DNA of 64,000 bases from Marinobacter sp. F3R08 (GTDB lineage: Bacteria > Pseudomonadota > Gammaproteobacteria > Pseudomonadales > Oleiphilaceae). The stretch lies in NCBI RefSeq assembly GCF_018860425.1, contig NZ_JAHKPI010000025.1:776524-840523 (forward strand), given 5' to 3'. The notes beneath the pieces were generated by a model. It did no database searches. It had not been told where the DNA came from and saw only the letters and a list, made by a program, of their open reading frames with translations. A program made the position numbers and the translations under genes. Position 1 is the first letter of the stretch; each line of letters starts with the position of its first letter. Shown one piece after another: positions 33,743 to 42,544 of this stretch.

Positions 33743-34548
33743 ACCGACGCCTCCACGACGGGGGCATTACCTTCGCCGCCCTCGCCTTCGAGCGGGTCTT
33801 CTTCAACCCCCATATAGGCTTCGCGCACCCTGGGATCCGCCGACACGGTCTCGTAGTTGCCCTCGGTCAGAATTGCACCGCGTTGGAGTACCGTAATGGT
33901 GTCAGAGAGATCGGCAACCACGTTCAGGTTATGCTCGACCATCAGGATGGTGCGGTTCTTTCCGACCTCTTTGATCAGATCGGCAACCACACTGATATCC
34001 TCGTGGCCCATACCCTGCGTAGGTTCGTCCAGAAGCAGCAGTTCCGGATCCAGCGCAAGGGTGGTGGCAATTTCCAGTGAGCGTTTACGACCGTATGGAA
34101 GATCGACGGCCAGTGCGTGGGAGAACTCTCGCAGCCCTACCGAATCCAGCAACGCCAGAGCACGGTCGTTGAGTTCGTCCAGAATCTTCTCTGAGCGCCA
34201 GAAGGCAAAGGTGTCTTTTCGTTTTTGCTGCAGTGCAACCCGAACGTTCTCGAGGACTGTCAGATGCGGAAATACCGCCGAGATCTGGAATGAACGCACA
34301 ATTCCCATGTGCGCGATAGAGGCTGAATCCTTCCGGGTAATATCCTGGCCGTTGAACAACAACTGTCCACGGGTAGGCGTCAGAAACTTGGTCAACAGGT
34401 TGAAGACGGTTGTTTTACCTGCACCATTGGGGCCGATCAAAGCATGGATAGTGCCGCGTTCGACTTTCAGGTTGACATCGTCGACGGCGGTAAAGCCCTT
34501 GAACTCTTTGACGAGGCCTCTCGTCTCGAGGATCAGATCCTGATTCAT
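33739..34548 (-). CDS. ABC transporter ATPase (LivG family)
   Basis: A 269-residue ATPase with Walker A GPNGAGKTT (39-47), the LivG-type signature LPYGRKRSLEIA and Walker B LLLLDEPTQGM, plus the C-terminal LivG extension (REAYMGVEEDP). First gene of the transporter operon as read leftwards. It lies 143 bp after the acyl-CoA synthetase; that gap contains a 16-bp inverted repeat but no recognisable promoter, so read-through from the sigma-54 promoter at 36379 is possible. Confidence 0.93.
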   Translation of the reverse strand: MNQDLILETRGLVKEFKGFTAVDDVNLKVERGTIHALIGPNGAGKTTVFNLLTKFLTPTRGQLLFNGQDITRKDSASIAHMGIVRSFQISAVFPHLTVLENVRVALQQKRKDTFAFWRSEKILDELNDRALALLDSVGLREFSHALAVDLPYGRKRSLEIATTLALDPELLLLDEPTQGMGHEDISVVADLIKEVGKNRTILMVEHNLNVVADLSDTITVLQRGAILTEGNYETVSADPRVREAYMGVEEDPLEGEGGEGNAPVVEASV

Positions 34549-34580
34549 AGGTATTCCTTGTTCTTATTGGTTGCCGGACG

Positions 34581-34631
34581 TCGCCCTCACCTCACCATTC
34601 AACTGTCGTTGACACGGTGAGGTGAGGGCGA
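34581..34631. repeat. 16-bp perfect inverted repeat between acyl-CoA synthetase and ABC operon
   Basis: Arms TCGCCCTCACCTCACC and GGTGAGGTGAGGGCGA with a 19-base spacer. It could be an attenuating or protecting RNA hairpin; no T-run follows on the minus strand. Confidence 0.7.
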
Positions 34632-34691
34632 ACGGCCTGACGGGCAGAGTGCGAGCCGACCGCACTCAAAGGCATGAAGCAAGATTCGGTT

Positions 34692-36338
34692 TTAGGGCAG
34701 CAACTCGCTGCGAATCACCTTTTTATTGATCTTTCCAACGCTGGTCTTCGGAATCGAGACGGCAAACTCGATCCGCTCCGGAATCGCCCACTTCGCAATC
34801 TCACCACTGTCGACAAATTGTCTGAGGTGGTCCTTGATCGCATCAGCGGTGAGCTGCTCCCCGTCCCGCGGGACGATGGTTGCTACTGGTCGCTCGTCCC
34901 AACGCTCGTCAGGAATACCAACAACGGCCACTTCCAACACGGCAGGATGCTTGCTGATCAGGTTCTCCAGCTCAATGGTCGAGATCCACTCGCCACCGGT
35001 CTTGATCACGTCTTTGATCCGGTCTTTGATCTGCAGAGTGTGTTTGCGGTTGATCGAACCTACATCACCTGTGTGGAGCCAGCCGCCTTCCCATAACTCG
35101 GCGCTTTTCTCCGGTTCTTTCAGGTAGCCCTGAGTCAGCCAGGGGGCCCTGGCGACCACTTCACCAACGGCTTCACCGTCGTGGGGAACATCGTTGCCAT
35201 CGGCATCTACAATGCGAATGTCAACCAGGGGTGTCGCGATACCCGCGAGGATTCGGGAGGCGCTCTGTTCAGCGATTGGCAGCGCACGTTCCTCATCGCT
35301 CAGGTTGACCATCGTGATGACAGGACAGGTCTCGGACATGCCATAAGCCGTTACGAAGTTGATACCGCGTTCTGCCATCTGCCCGGACAAAGCCTGCGTG
35401 GGAGCAGACCCACCCGTGAGCATATTCCAGCCCGACAGATCCGTCGTCTTGGCCTCTTCGCAATTGAGCACCATCTGCAAAACAGTCGGGACACCATGGG
35501 AGAAGGTAACGCCCTCTTCCCGGAACAGCTGAACCAGACGGTTCGGCTCATAACGTCCCGGGTAAACCTGTTTAACTCCAAGCATGGTAGCGATGTACGG
35601 AACGCCCCAGGCGTGGACATGGAACATTGGTGTCATGGGCATATAGACATCGTCGCTGCGCAAAAGAGCGTTTGCGTCCGAGCTGCCCAGCGTTATTGCG
35701 GTTCCCAGCGTGTGCAGCACCAACTGACGATGGCTGAAATACACCCCTTTCGGGTTGCCCGTGGTACCCGTGGTGTAGAAGGTTGTCGCAATCGAGTTCT
35801 CATCAAAATCCGGGAAATCGTACTCGGCGTCCGCTTCAGCAAGCATCGACTCGTACTCACCGATCACGTTCAAGCTGGTCGGAGCAGCCTCCGTCGCGTC
35901 TGTCAGTTGAATATAACCACGCACGGTTTTGAGCTCGGGAGCAACCTGTTCCACCAGTGGGATAAAGTCATCGTGAATCAGGAGAATGTCATCTTCTGCG
36001 TGATTCATGGTGTAGATGATCTGGTCGGGGCTCAGGCGGATGTTTACATGGTGCAGAACAGCACCAATCATCGGAATGGCAAAATAGGCTTCCAGGTACC
36101 GATTGCTGTCCCAGTCCATAACCGCCACGGTGTCGCCGGCTCCAATACCCGCTTTTTCCAATGCACCGGCAAGTCGTGCGATACGCTCGTTCAATGTCAC
36201 GTAGTCATAACGCGTGATGTCGCTGTAAACGATTTCGCGGTCCGGGGAATATCGCTTGCCCGATAACAACAGGCTCTTGATCAACAGAGGGTACTGATAA
36301 GCGTTTTCGGCAGAAGGTAGCAATTTGGTTTTTTTCAT
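34692..36338 (-). CDS. Fatty-acid/organic-acid CoA ligase (AMP-binding, AlkK-like)
   Basis: A 548-residue adenylate-forming enzyme. P-loop TTGTTGNPKG (189-198), the YGMSET motif, HTGDVGSI, the hinge DRIKDVIKTGGEWIS and the C-terminal catalytic-lysine region SVGKINKK are all present. By length and the WDERP segment it is closest to the AlkK/medium-chain acyl-CoA synthetase group; chain length is not decidable here. It would activate an imported or internal acid to its CoA thioester with ATP. A consensus sigma-54 promoter and three upstream palindromes precede it, and the ABC transporter follows, so uptake and activation of one acid is a fair inference. Confidence 0.9.
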   Translation of the reverse strand: MKKTKLLPSAENAYQYPLLIKSLLLSGKRYSPDREIVYSDITRYDYVTLNERIARLAGALEKAGIGAGDTVAVMDWDSNRYLEAYFAIPMIGAVLHHVNIRLSPDQIIYTMNHAEDDILLIHDDFIPLVEQVAPELKTVRGYIQLTDATEAAPTSLNVIGEYESMLAEADAEYDFPDFDENSIATTFYTTGTTGNPKGVYFSHRQLVLHTLGTAITLGSSDANALLRSDDVYMPMTPMFHVHAWGVPYIATMLGVKQVYPGRYEPNRLVQLFREEGVTFSHGVPTVLQMVLNCEEAKTTDLSGWNMLTGGSAPTQALSGQMAERGINFVTAYGMSETCPVITMVNLSDEERALPIAEQSASRILAGIATPLVDIRIVDADGNDVPHDGEAVGEVVARAPWLTQGYLKEPEKSAELWEGGWLHTGDVGSINRKHTLQIKDRIKDVIKTGGEWISTIELENLISKHPAVLEVAVVGIPDERWDERPVATIVPRDGEQLTADAIKDHLRQFVDSGEIAKWAIPERIEFAVSIPKTSVGKINKKVIRSELLP

Positions 36339-36378
36339 CGTTGGCCTCGTATTTTTATTTGGGCTTTAACGGGCTAGA

Positions 36379-36394
36379 GCAAGCCTGGTGCCAA
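36379..36394 (-). promoter_or_regulatory. Sigma-54 promoter of the acyl-CoA synthetase gene
   Basis: Read on the minus strand TTGGCACCAGGCTTGC matches the consensus at every key position: TTGGCAC, ten bases from GG, TTGC. Transcription start is predicted near 36367, about 29 bases before the ATG at 36338. Confidence 0.85.
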
Positions 36395-36467
36395 CCTTGA
36401 GGAAAACGAATAATCCGCTGTTTTCGCGGTGGTAGAACCGGGACACATAAGGGAAACAGGAAAAACC

Positions 36468-36483
36468 GAGCGGAAACCGCTCA
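36468..36483. promoter_or_regulatory. Upstream activator site 1 (GAGCGG-AAA-CCGCTC)
   Basis: Perfect 6-3-6 palindrome about 76 bp upstream of the -24 element; one of three copies spaced 32-33 bp centre to centre. Confidence 0.75.
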
Positions 36484-36499
36484 CGTTTAACGGGATCAG

Positions 36500-36516
36500 T
36501 GAGCGGTTTCCGCTCA
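36500..36516. promoter_or_regulatory. Upstream activator site 2 (TGAGCGG-TTT-CCGCTCA)
   Basis: Perfect 7-3-7 palindrome, the best of the three copies, 33 bp from copy 1. Confidence 0.78.
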
Positions 36517-36531
36517 TAAATCCGCTGGCCA

Positions 36532-36548
36532 CGAGCGGAGATCGCTCA
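36532..36548. promoter_or_regulatory. Upstream activator site 3 (CGAGCGG-AGA-TCGCTCA)
   Basis: Third, slightly imperfect copy, 32 bp from copy 2. The three sites fall on one face of the helix, as expected for oligomerising NtrC-type activators. Confidence 0.7.
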
Positions 36549-36600
36549 TGGCATCGGGATCATCAAAGTTACGAAGCGGGATTCCTGACGCCTCAACAGG

Positions 36601-37851
36601 TCAGGGCTGAATTTCAGGCAGATAGATCTTCCAGTTGCCCAACATACGTTTGGCCGGCGGATAGTCGTCATTGGGTTGCGATTCGCCAATGGCAGTCACC
36701 TGCATTATCTGGTGACTGACCGGGTCGATCCATGACTGAAAGCCTGGCGGATCTTCCGGTAAAGGCAGCTTCATTCCTTCAAGGGCACGGCGCATCCCTT
36801 CCGCGTCGGGCGTGTCTGCTTCCCGCCACGCCTCAGCAACCGCCAGAATCGCGGCATAACTGCTCTCTGCCATGAAGTTCGGATACCGATCACTGCGCCG
36901 GTAAAACTCGGCTACAAACTCACGATTTCTCGGCGTGTCCGGCCAGTTGATATGGTGATGCCCCGACAGAATGACTCCGGGTGGCAAGTCATTTCCCAGC
37001 GCGGCAATCACATCGTATCCGCCGCCAGTGTCGAAGTTGGCCAGACGGCTGACCTTCAACAAGCCCTGGAGATGCGCCTGGCGGACAAAGTTGGCAAAGT
37101 CATCGCCAAAGAAGTTGGAAATTACGATGTCTGGTGGCGAGACCAGAAGTGCCTCAATGTACGCTGAAAAATCGGGTTCAGAGAGCTTGGGGTAATACTC
37201 ACCGCTGATCCTGAAAGGCACACCAAGATCCTCCAACCCTTCCAACAGATCCTCCAGTGCCTGATGGCCGTAATCATAATCCGGCCCGACATAGGCGAGC
37301 GTGGTCCAGGGCTGCTCCAGCTTCATTTCTTTCAGGTAGCGTGCTCCGGCCCGCATCGACTGGCGGCTGTCATTGTTGACTCTGAAATACCAGGGATTCA
37401 CGGGCTCCTGAGTCAGTCTTGATGAACTGTGCCCTGCGCCAATGAACAACATCTCCTTCTGTTGCGCGTAGGCACTGATCTCCAGAGCAATGCTTGAGTA
37501 CACCACACCACACAGGACACTGACCCCCTCCTCCTCTACCAGTTGGCGAGCTATGGTTGCGCTGCGGTGGCGCTTGCCTTTGCTGTCTTCAAGGAGGACT
37601 TTCAGACGAGGATAGAGTTTTTCACCAATCGCCTCGTACTGTTGATTCAATTTGTGAATCCGGTCCAGTGCCATACCTATCGCGACATTTGCATCACGAC
37701 CGAAAAAACCCATTGGGCCGGTCAACGGATACAGGCAGCCGACGCTTAGCTGAGGCTCCTCAAGAGCTTCTCGTGCCAGCAATATCTGGCCATAGACCAC
37801 AGGCACCCATAACCACAGCATAAGGGTTGCGACCAGAGCCCGGATCCTCAT
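36601..37851 (-). CDS. Periplasmic binding protein (UrtA/AmiC-like) linked to a two-component system
   Basis: A 416-residue type I periplasmic binding protein with a signal peptide (about 1-22, VVYGQ). Family marks are LSVGCLYPLTGPMGFFGRD, a VLCGVVYSSIALEI segment and YVGPDYDYGHQALEDL. It starts inside the stop of the NtrC-type regulator (ATGA), so it is co-expressed with the regulator and kinase rather than with the ABC genes about 2-7 kb downstream. I infer that it acts as the ligand-sensing partner of the kinase, or as a second delivery protein for the transporter; the ligand is not identifiable. Confidence 0.87.
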   Translation of the reverse strand: MRIRALVATLMLWLWVPVVYGQILLAREALEEPQLSVGCLYPLTGPMGFFGRDANVAIGMALDRIHKLNQQYEAIGEKLYPRLKVLLEDSKGKRHRSATIARQLVEEEGVSVLCGVVYSSIALEISAYAQQKEMLFIGAGHSSSRLTQEPVNPWYFRVNNDSRQSMRAGARYLKEMKLEQPWTTLAYVGPDYDYGHQALEDLLEGLEDLGVPFRISGEYYPKLSEPDFSAYIEALLVSPPDIVISNFFGDDFANFVRQAHLQGLLKVSRLANFDTGGGYDVIAALGNDLPPGVILSGHHHINWPDTPRNREFVAEFYRRSDRYPNFMAESSYAAILAVAEAWREADTPDAEGMRRALEGMKLPLPEDPPGFQSWIDPVSHQIMQVTAIGESQPNDDYPPAKRMLGNWKIYLPEIQP

Positions 37852-39197
37852 TCTCCAATCCCCAGTTTCTGCAATCGGCGCTTCAGTGCATGTCGCGAGA
37901 TTCCAAGCTTTTCTGCCGCGGCACCCTTTCGCCCGCCAGCCTGCTCAAGAGTCCTGACAATAATGTCCCGCTCTGTTTCCGCAAGACGATCCTCGATTGA
38001 ACCATCCGGAACAGGAGTTTGCGTATCAGTCAGTTGCATTTCCGGCGGTAACATGGAGGGCGTAACGACTTCGCCCGGATAGAGAACTGTCAGTCGTTCA
38101 ACCAGATTCTTCAACTCGCGGATATTGCCGGGCCATTGGTATTCGGTGAGATGGCCCAGAATCTGTGGTTCGAACAACACCGGCGAGCACCCTTCGCCAG
38201 CAGCCATCTTCAGGCTGAAATGTTCAATAAGCAACGGGATATCCTCCCGTCGCTTTGCCAGTTCCGGAACCCGGACCGGCATGACGTTCAGGCGATAGTA
38301 AAGATCTGCACGGAAACTGCCCTCTTCCACCGCCTGCTCCAACTCCCGATTTGTGGCCGCGATAATCCGGGCTTCGGCCTGGTAAACACGGCTGGAGCCA
38401 ATCGGACGATAGGTATGGTCCTCAAGGAAGCTCAATAATTTGGCCTGCAGGGCGAGGGGCATTTCCCCGATCTCGTCCAGAAACAGCGACCCCCCATTGG
38501 CTAACTCAACTAACCCTGAGCGGCGTTGGTGGGCGCCGGTATAAGCGCCTTTTTCTGCCCCGAACAGCTCGGCTTCCAGCAATTGTTCCGGCAACGCGGC
38601 ACAGTTCACCTCCACAAAAGGACCAGAAGCCACCTTCGACAACTGATGCACCTCCCGCGCCACGGCTGTCTTACCGGTCCCTGAAGCTCCCTGCAACAGC
38701 AAGGTTTTGGCACCGCTGCGGGCAATTCGTGTTACGTCCTCATGCAGCCGTCGCATCGCATCACTTCGACCAATCAGACGAGCTTCTCCCAGCTCCCGTT
38801 CGCGGAAAAAACGCACTTCCTTATCGAGCCGGCAACGTTCGAGCGTGCGGGCAATGAGCGACTTGAGCTCATGAATATCAAACGGCTTGGTAATGAAATC
38901 CAGAGCGCCGCTTTTCACCGCCTCTATGGCGACCTTGATATCCCCATGGGCGGAAAACATCACGACAGGACAGGTCGGTAGCTGCAGTTGTAACTGCTTC
39001 AGCACCTCAAGGCCGCTGATATCAGGCAGCCGCAGATCCAGTAACACCAGATCGGGTTGAAGATCGAGTGCTGATTCAATTCCGGAATTACCGGCATGTG
39101 CGATCGCTATCCGGTAGTGTTCGGCTTCCAGAGCCAACTGAAGCGAGCGCACCAGACGTGGCTCGTCATCAATGATCAGAATGAGTGCCTTATCCAT
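37848..39197 (-). CDS. NtrC-family sigma-54-dependent response regulator
   Basis: A 449-residue activator: receiver with Asp54 (LLDLRLPDI), AAA+ domain with Walker A GASGTGKT (170-177), GAYTGA (217-222, a Tyr variant of GAFTGA), Walker B LFLDEIGEM, and a C-terminal Fis-type helix-turn-helix (GRKGAAAEKLGISRHALKRRLQKLG). ATG 39197 was chosen over a start six codons upstream because it overlaps the kinase stop by eight bases and begins the receiver directly. It is the best candidate to bind the three palindromes at 36468-36548 and drive the acyl-CoA synthetase promoter. Confidence 0.93.
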   Translation of the reverse strand: MDKALILIIDDEPRLVRSLQLALEAEHYRIAIAHAGNSGIESALDLQPDLVLLDLRLPDISGLEVLKQLQLQLPTCPVVMFSAHGDIKVAIEAVKSGALDFITKPFDIHELKSLIARTLERCRLDKEVRFFRERELGEARLIGRSDAMRRLHEDVTRIARSGAKTLLLQGASGTGKTAVAREVHQLSKVASGPFVEVNCAALPEQLLEAELFGAEKGAYTGAHQRRSGLVELANGGSLFLDEIGEMPLALQAKLLSFLEDHTYRPIGSSRVYQAEARIIAATNRELEQAVEEGSFRADLYYRLNVMPVRVPELAKRREDIPLLIEHFSLKMAAGEGCSPVLFEPQILGHLTEYQWPGNIRELKNLVERLTVLYPGEVVTPSMLPPEMQLTDTQTPVPDGSIEDRLAETERDIIVRTLEQAGGRKGAAAEKLGISRHALKRRLQKLGIGE

Positions 39198-40929
39198 GTT
39201 TGTCCCCTGGAGCATTGAAGGTCAGCGAAACCCGGGTACCGGCTCCCGGCTCACTGCTGATCTGGAGGTCTCCGCCATTGAGCTGTGCCAGGCGCTTGGA
39301 AATCGATAAACCCAGGCCCGTTCCCTGACATCGGGTGGTATAAAAAGGCTCCGTCGCTCTCTCCAGTGCCTCAGATGCCATACCCACCCCCGTGTCGCTG
39401 ACTGCAATCACCGTACTGTCCTGGTCGGACTTGACATCAAAGTTGAGTTCCCCGCCGTCAGGCATGGCCTGGATACTGTTGAGTGCCAGATTCATAAGTA
39501 CCTGCTGGATCTGATTCTCATCAACACACAACATGGCATTCTGGTCGCCCGACAGACTCAGGAGAACATTCTCCCGGACCGCCAGAGGTTCGATCAAAGC
39601 GACCAGACGCCGAAGCAGATCGCCGGCCGTCACCCGGACACGTTCAGGATCGATAGGCCGGGCAAAGCTCAGAAGGTTTTCAACAACCCCGTTTACACGG
39701 TCAATCTCTTCAAGAACCAGGGTCATCAACTCGGTGTTTCGTGGATCACCATCCTGGGGGAAACTCTGAACGCACACCTTGATGGTGGCCAGAGGATTGC
39801 GTACCTCATGGGCGATGCTGGCCGAAAACTCTCCGATCACCGCTTTTTTCTCCACGTCAAGACGGGAATCAATCAACGCCTGAAGCCTGCCCCCCATTCG
39901 ATTGAAGGCTTTGGCCAGAAGAGTAATTTCATCGTTCCCTTCCGGGGGTATATGAATGTTCCAGTCACCCCGGGAAACGGCTTCAGCCCCCTCTATCAAG
40001 GGTACAAACCGTCTTTTGGTTCGCATTATCAGGGTCATGAAGAAGCCTGTGACAAGCACCACCGATACACCCACCCCCAGCAGAAAAACCGGGCGCCTGA
40101 GTTCTTCAGTCACATCAACGGCGGGATCATGTTTGACCACCTCGATGGACCAACCCGGTGCAAATTCTTCGCTTAGCCAACTGGGAGTCTCATCCAGCGC
40201 GATCTGGCCATTAACCGTAAACCTATGATCGTCGGAGGTACTTACCAATGGCGTAAACCCATCAATTCTGGATTGATTTTTAAGCAGTTCTGTCAGGCTG
40301 GCAAAACGTATGTGCAGGGCTACGAATCCGGGAGAAGAGGTGTCATCGGCACCTTTCGGCAAAGGCGCAGCGAGCAAAAACCAGCCCGAAAGCCCCTGAC
40401 GGGGCTCTTGCGGGCCAATTAGCCAGAAATTGGCGAATTTTCTCCTGGGCAAACCGGCCAGCGAAAGCTCCATCTCTCCCCAGTAAGGAGAGCCTGATGA
40501 AGCCACACCCGGCAACGCCGCTTTCAACTCCCATTGAGCATCGAAAAAAAGCACACCATAAATATCAAAACTGTCCGTCTCGAAACTGATCAGAGCATGG
40601 GTGGGTTCCAAATCCGATGACATTGGATCTTCCAGCACGAACCGCTCGATGTTGGGCAAATCCACGATCGTTTCCAGCTCAAACTGCCGGGCCTTCAGGA
40701 AACCTGACAATGCAGCGCGGGTCGCGTTCATGGAATATTGAACCTGCTGTTCGCCCAGGTCTTCCAGCAGTTCGCCTGTAAAGCGATCATAGAGCCAGGT
40801 AACCACCAGGAGCGGTAAGACCGTCACCAACAGCGCGAGTACCAGGTAACGCCGAACCAGACTGTTGCGCCATAGACTGATTTTTTTCTGGTTTCCGGTG
40901 AGATCCCGCAAAGTCAAATCACTCTTCAT
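39190..40929 (-). CDS. Sensor histidine kinase (NtrB/DctB-like)
   Basis: A 579-residue membrane kinase. TM1 is near residues 28-46, a large periplasmic double-Cache-like sensor about 50-278, TM2 about 280-302, HAMP about 303-355. HisKA has His374 (SIAHEVRNPLATI), the HATPase has N-box LMNLALNSIQAMP and G-boxes DTGVGM and GTGLGLS. It pairs with the NtrC-type regulator whose gene overlaps its end. The large periplasmic domain and the binding protein in the same operon suggest that it reads an external organic acid. Confidence 0.93.
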   Translation of the reverse strand: MKSDLTLRDLTGNQKKISLWRNSLVRRYLVLALLVTVLPLLVVTWLYDRFTGELLEDLGEQQVQYSMNATRAALSGFLKARQFELETIVDLPNIERFVLEDPMSSDLEPTHALISFETDSFDIYGVLFFDAQWELKAALPGVASSGSPYWGEMELSLAGLPRRKFANFWLIGPQEPRQGLSGWFLLAAPLPKGADDTSSPGFVALHIRFASLTELLKNQSRIDGFTPLVSTSDDHRFTVNGQIALDETPSWLSEEFAPGWSIEVVKHDPAVDVTEELRRPVFLLGVGVSVVLVTGFFMTLIMRTKRRFVPLIEGAEAVSRGDWNIHIPPEGNDEITLLAKAFNRMGGRLQALIDSRLDVEKKAVIGEFSASIAHEVRNPLATIKVCVQSFPQDGDPRNTELMTLVLEEIDRVNGVVENLLSFARPIDPERVRVTAGDLLRRLVALIEPLAVRENVLLSLSGDQNAMLCVDENQIQQVLMNLALNSIQAMPDGGELNFDVKSDQDSTVIAVSDTGVGMASEALERATEPFYTTRCQGTGLGLSISKRLAQLNGGDLQISSEPGAGTRVSLTFNAPGDKHG

Positions 40930-41170
40930 TTCTGGTCTGAACCAGGGGGTGGTTACTATTGATAACTCTCAAGTGAAAAGCAATTAATAAGCCAACCTGC
41001 TTCCTTTGCGTGGTCTCCTATTCAAGCGTTCTCTTCCTGTCGTTCCCGACAACCCTTTCGGAATCCGTCAGATTGTTAATCTCGCCCTTAACCCATCATT
41101 AACCAACGCCTCTATACGCTGGCAAGGAAATCCAGCCGATTTGGAACTCTTCGTTTTCAGGAAACGGTCT

Positions 41171-42544
41171 ATGTGCAGTCATGATCTCTGCAAAATGTCA
41201 CCTGTATTGCTTGTCAGTTTCCTACTGACCGCCTGCGGGGCCTTTCAGGCCCAGCCGGACTATCTCTCCGCCACCGAAAAGGAACGACAGGATATTGAAG
41301 CCTGGTCACAGATCAGTGGAGGATCCGAAACTGCCTATCTGAATGACCTTGTTAACAGCCCGGACCTTGATGTGCTGATTGCAGAAGCACAGACAAGCAA
41401 TCCGAGTCTGCAACAGACGCTCCTGTCCCTGAAGATTCTCCAGGCGCAATATCAGGCTACCCGGGCAGATCAGCTACCTGACGTGGATGCGGGCTTTAGT
41501 GCCTCCAAAACCGAGAATGCAGACACCGTTTACAGCGGATCCGTCGAGATCAGTTGGGAGCTGGACTTGTGGTCCAGAATTGCCAACCAGACCTCAGCTG
41601 CTGCCAGCGATGTTGCCGAGCAGCAGGCCCTCTACCAATCTGCCCGGGACACCCTCACTGCAGAAGTGATGCAAGGCTGGCTGCAGTTGGTGAATCTACA
41701 GCGCTCTATCGTTATCGAAGAACAGCGGGTCAACCTGCTTGAAAAGAATGAGCAGTGGGTTATCCAGCGTTACCGTTCCGGACTGGGTGATCTCAAGGAT
41801 CTGGACAGCGCCAAGAGTTCGGCAGCCAGTGCCCGGGCCACACTGGAAGAAAAACGGGAATCCCTGCAGCAACAGCAGCGTGCCATGAATGTTTTACTGG
41901 GTCGCGGCCAGGGCACCCAACTGATCGTCGCTGACTATCCTGCGGTTTTACTGCCTCTGACCGAGCTTCCTGAGCAGACTCTGCAGCGACGGCCTGATCT
42001 GAAAGCTGCATTTCTGGCGATTCAGGCGAACGACTTCCGCACCAAGGTAGCCTACAAGGAAATGCTGCCCTCGATCAGCCTTGGAGCCGCCCTCACCGAC
42101 GCCGGCACCTCGCCCGGCGAAGCCCTGCTAACTAATCCACTGTGGTCACTGCTGGGTCAACTCACGGCGCCCTTGTTCCGGGGTGGTGAACTGCAGGCCA
42201 ACGCCGACGCAGCCGAGCTGACCACGGCTCAGAGCTACCAGGCATACCGGGAAACCCTGCTGACCGCGGTACAGGAAGTGGAGGATGCGATTGGTCAGGA
42301 GTCCAGTCTGGCCAAGCAGCAAGAGCACATTGAAAGTGCCTTGCAAAGCGCCCAGCGGAATTTTGAGCAATACCAGCAGAAATACAGGAATGGCCTGGTG
42401 TCGGTGCTGGATCTTCTGGATGTGCAGCAGAGCGCCTTCAATCTCGAATCGCAACTGAACGACCTTATCTATCAACGCCTGAACAACCGCATCACTCTCG
42501 GCCTCGCACTGGGACTGGGCATCAAGGAGACCGATCAGTCATGA
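41171..42544 (+). CDS. Outer-membrane efflux lipoprotein (NodT/TolC family)
   Basis: A protein of about 457 residues with a lipoprotein signal (lipobox LTAC, Cys about residue 22). Two OEP repeats with long coiled helices follow (YQATRADQLPDVDAGFS; RRPDLKAAFLAIQANDFR; EVEDAIGQES), typical of NodT-type channels. It begins at ATG 41171 (AGGAAA upstream) or possibly ATG 41195; the frame extends further upstream but that part looks non-coding. It is the first gene of a complete tripartite RND operon with its own two-component system. The 240 bp ahead hold its promoter, which I could not identify. Confidence 0.9.
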   Translation: MCSHDLCKMSPVLLVSFLLTACGAFQAQPDYLSATEKERQDIEAWSQISGGSETAYLNDLVNSPDLDVLIAEAQTSNPSLQQTLLSLKILQAQYQATRADQLPDVDAGFSASKTENADTVYSGSVEISWELDLWSRIANQTSAAASDVAEQQALYQSARDTLTAEVMQGWLQLVNLQRSIVIEEQRVNLLEKNEQWVIQRYRSGLGDLKDLDSAKSSAASARATLEEKRESLQQQQRAMNVLLGRGQGTQLIVADYPAVLLPLTELPEQTLQRRPDLKAAFLAIQANDFRTKVAYKEMLPSISLGAALTDAGTSPGEALLTNPLWSLLGQLTAPLFRGGELQANADAAELTTAQSYQAYRETLLTAVQEVEDAIGQESSLAKQQEHIESALQSAQRNFEQYQQKYRNGLVSVLDLLDVQQSAFNLESQLNDLIYQRLNNRITLGLALGLGIKETDQS

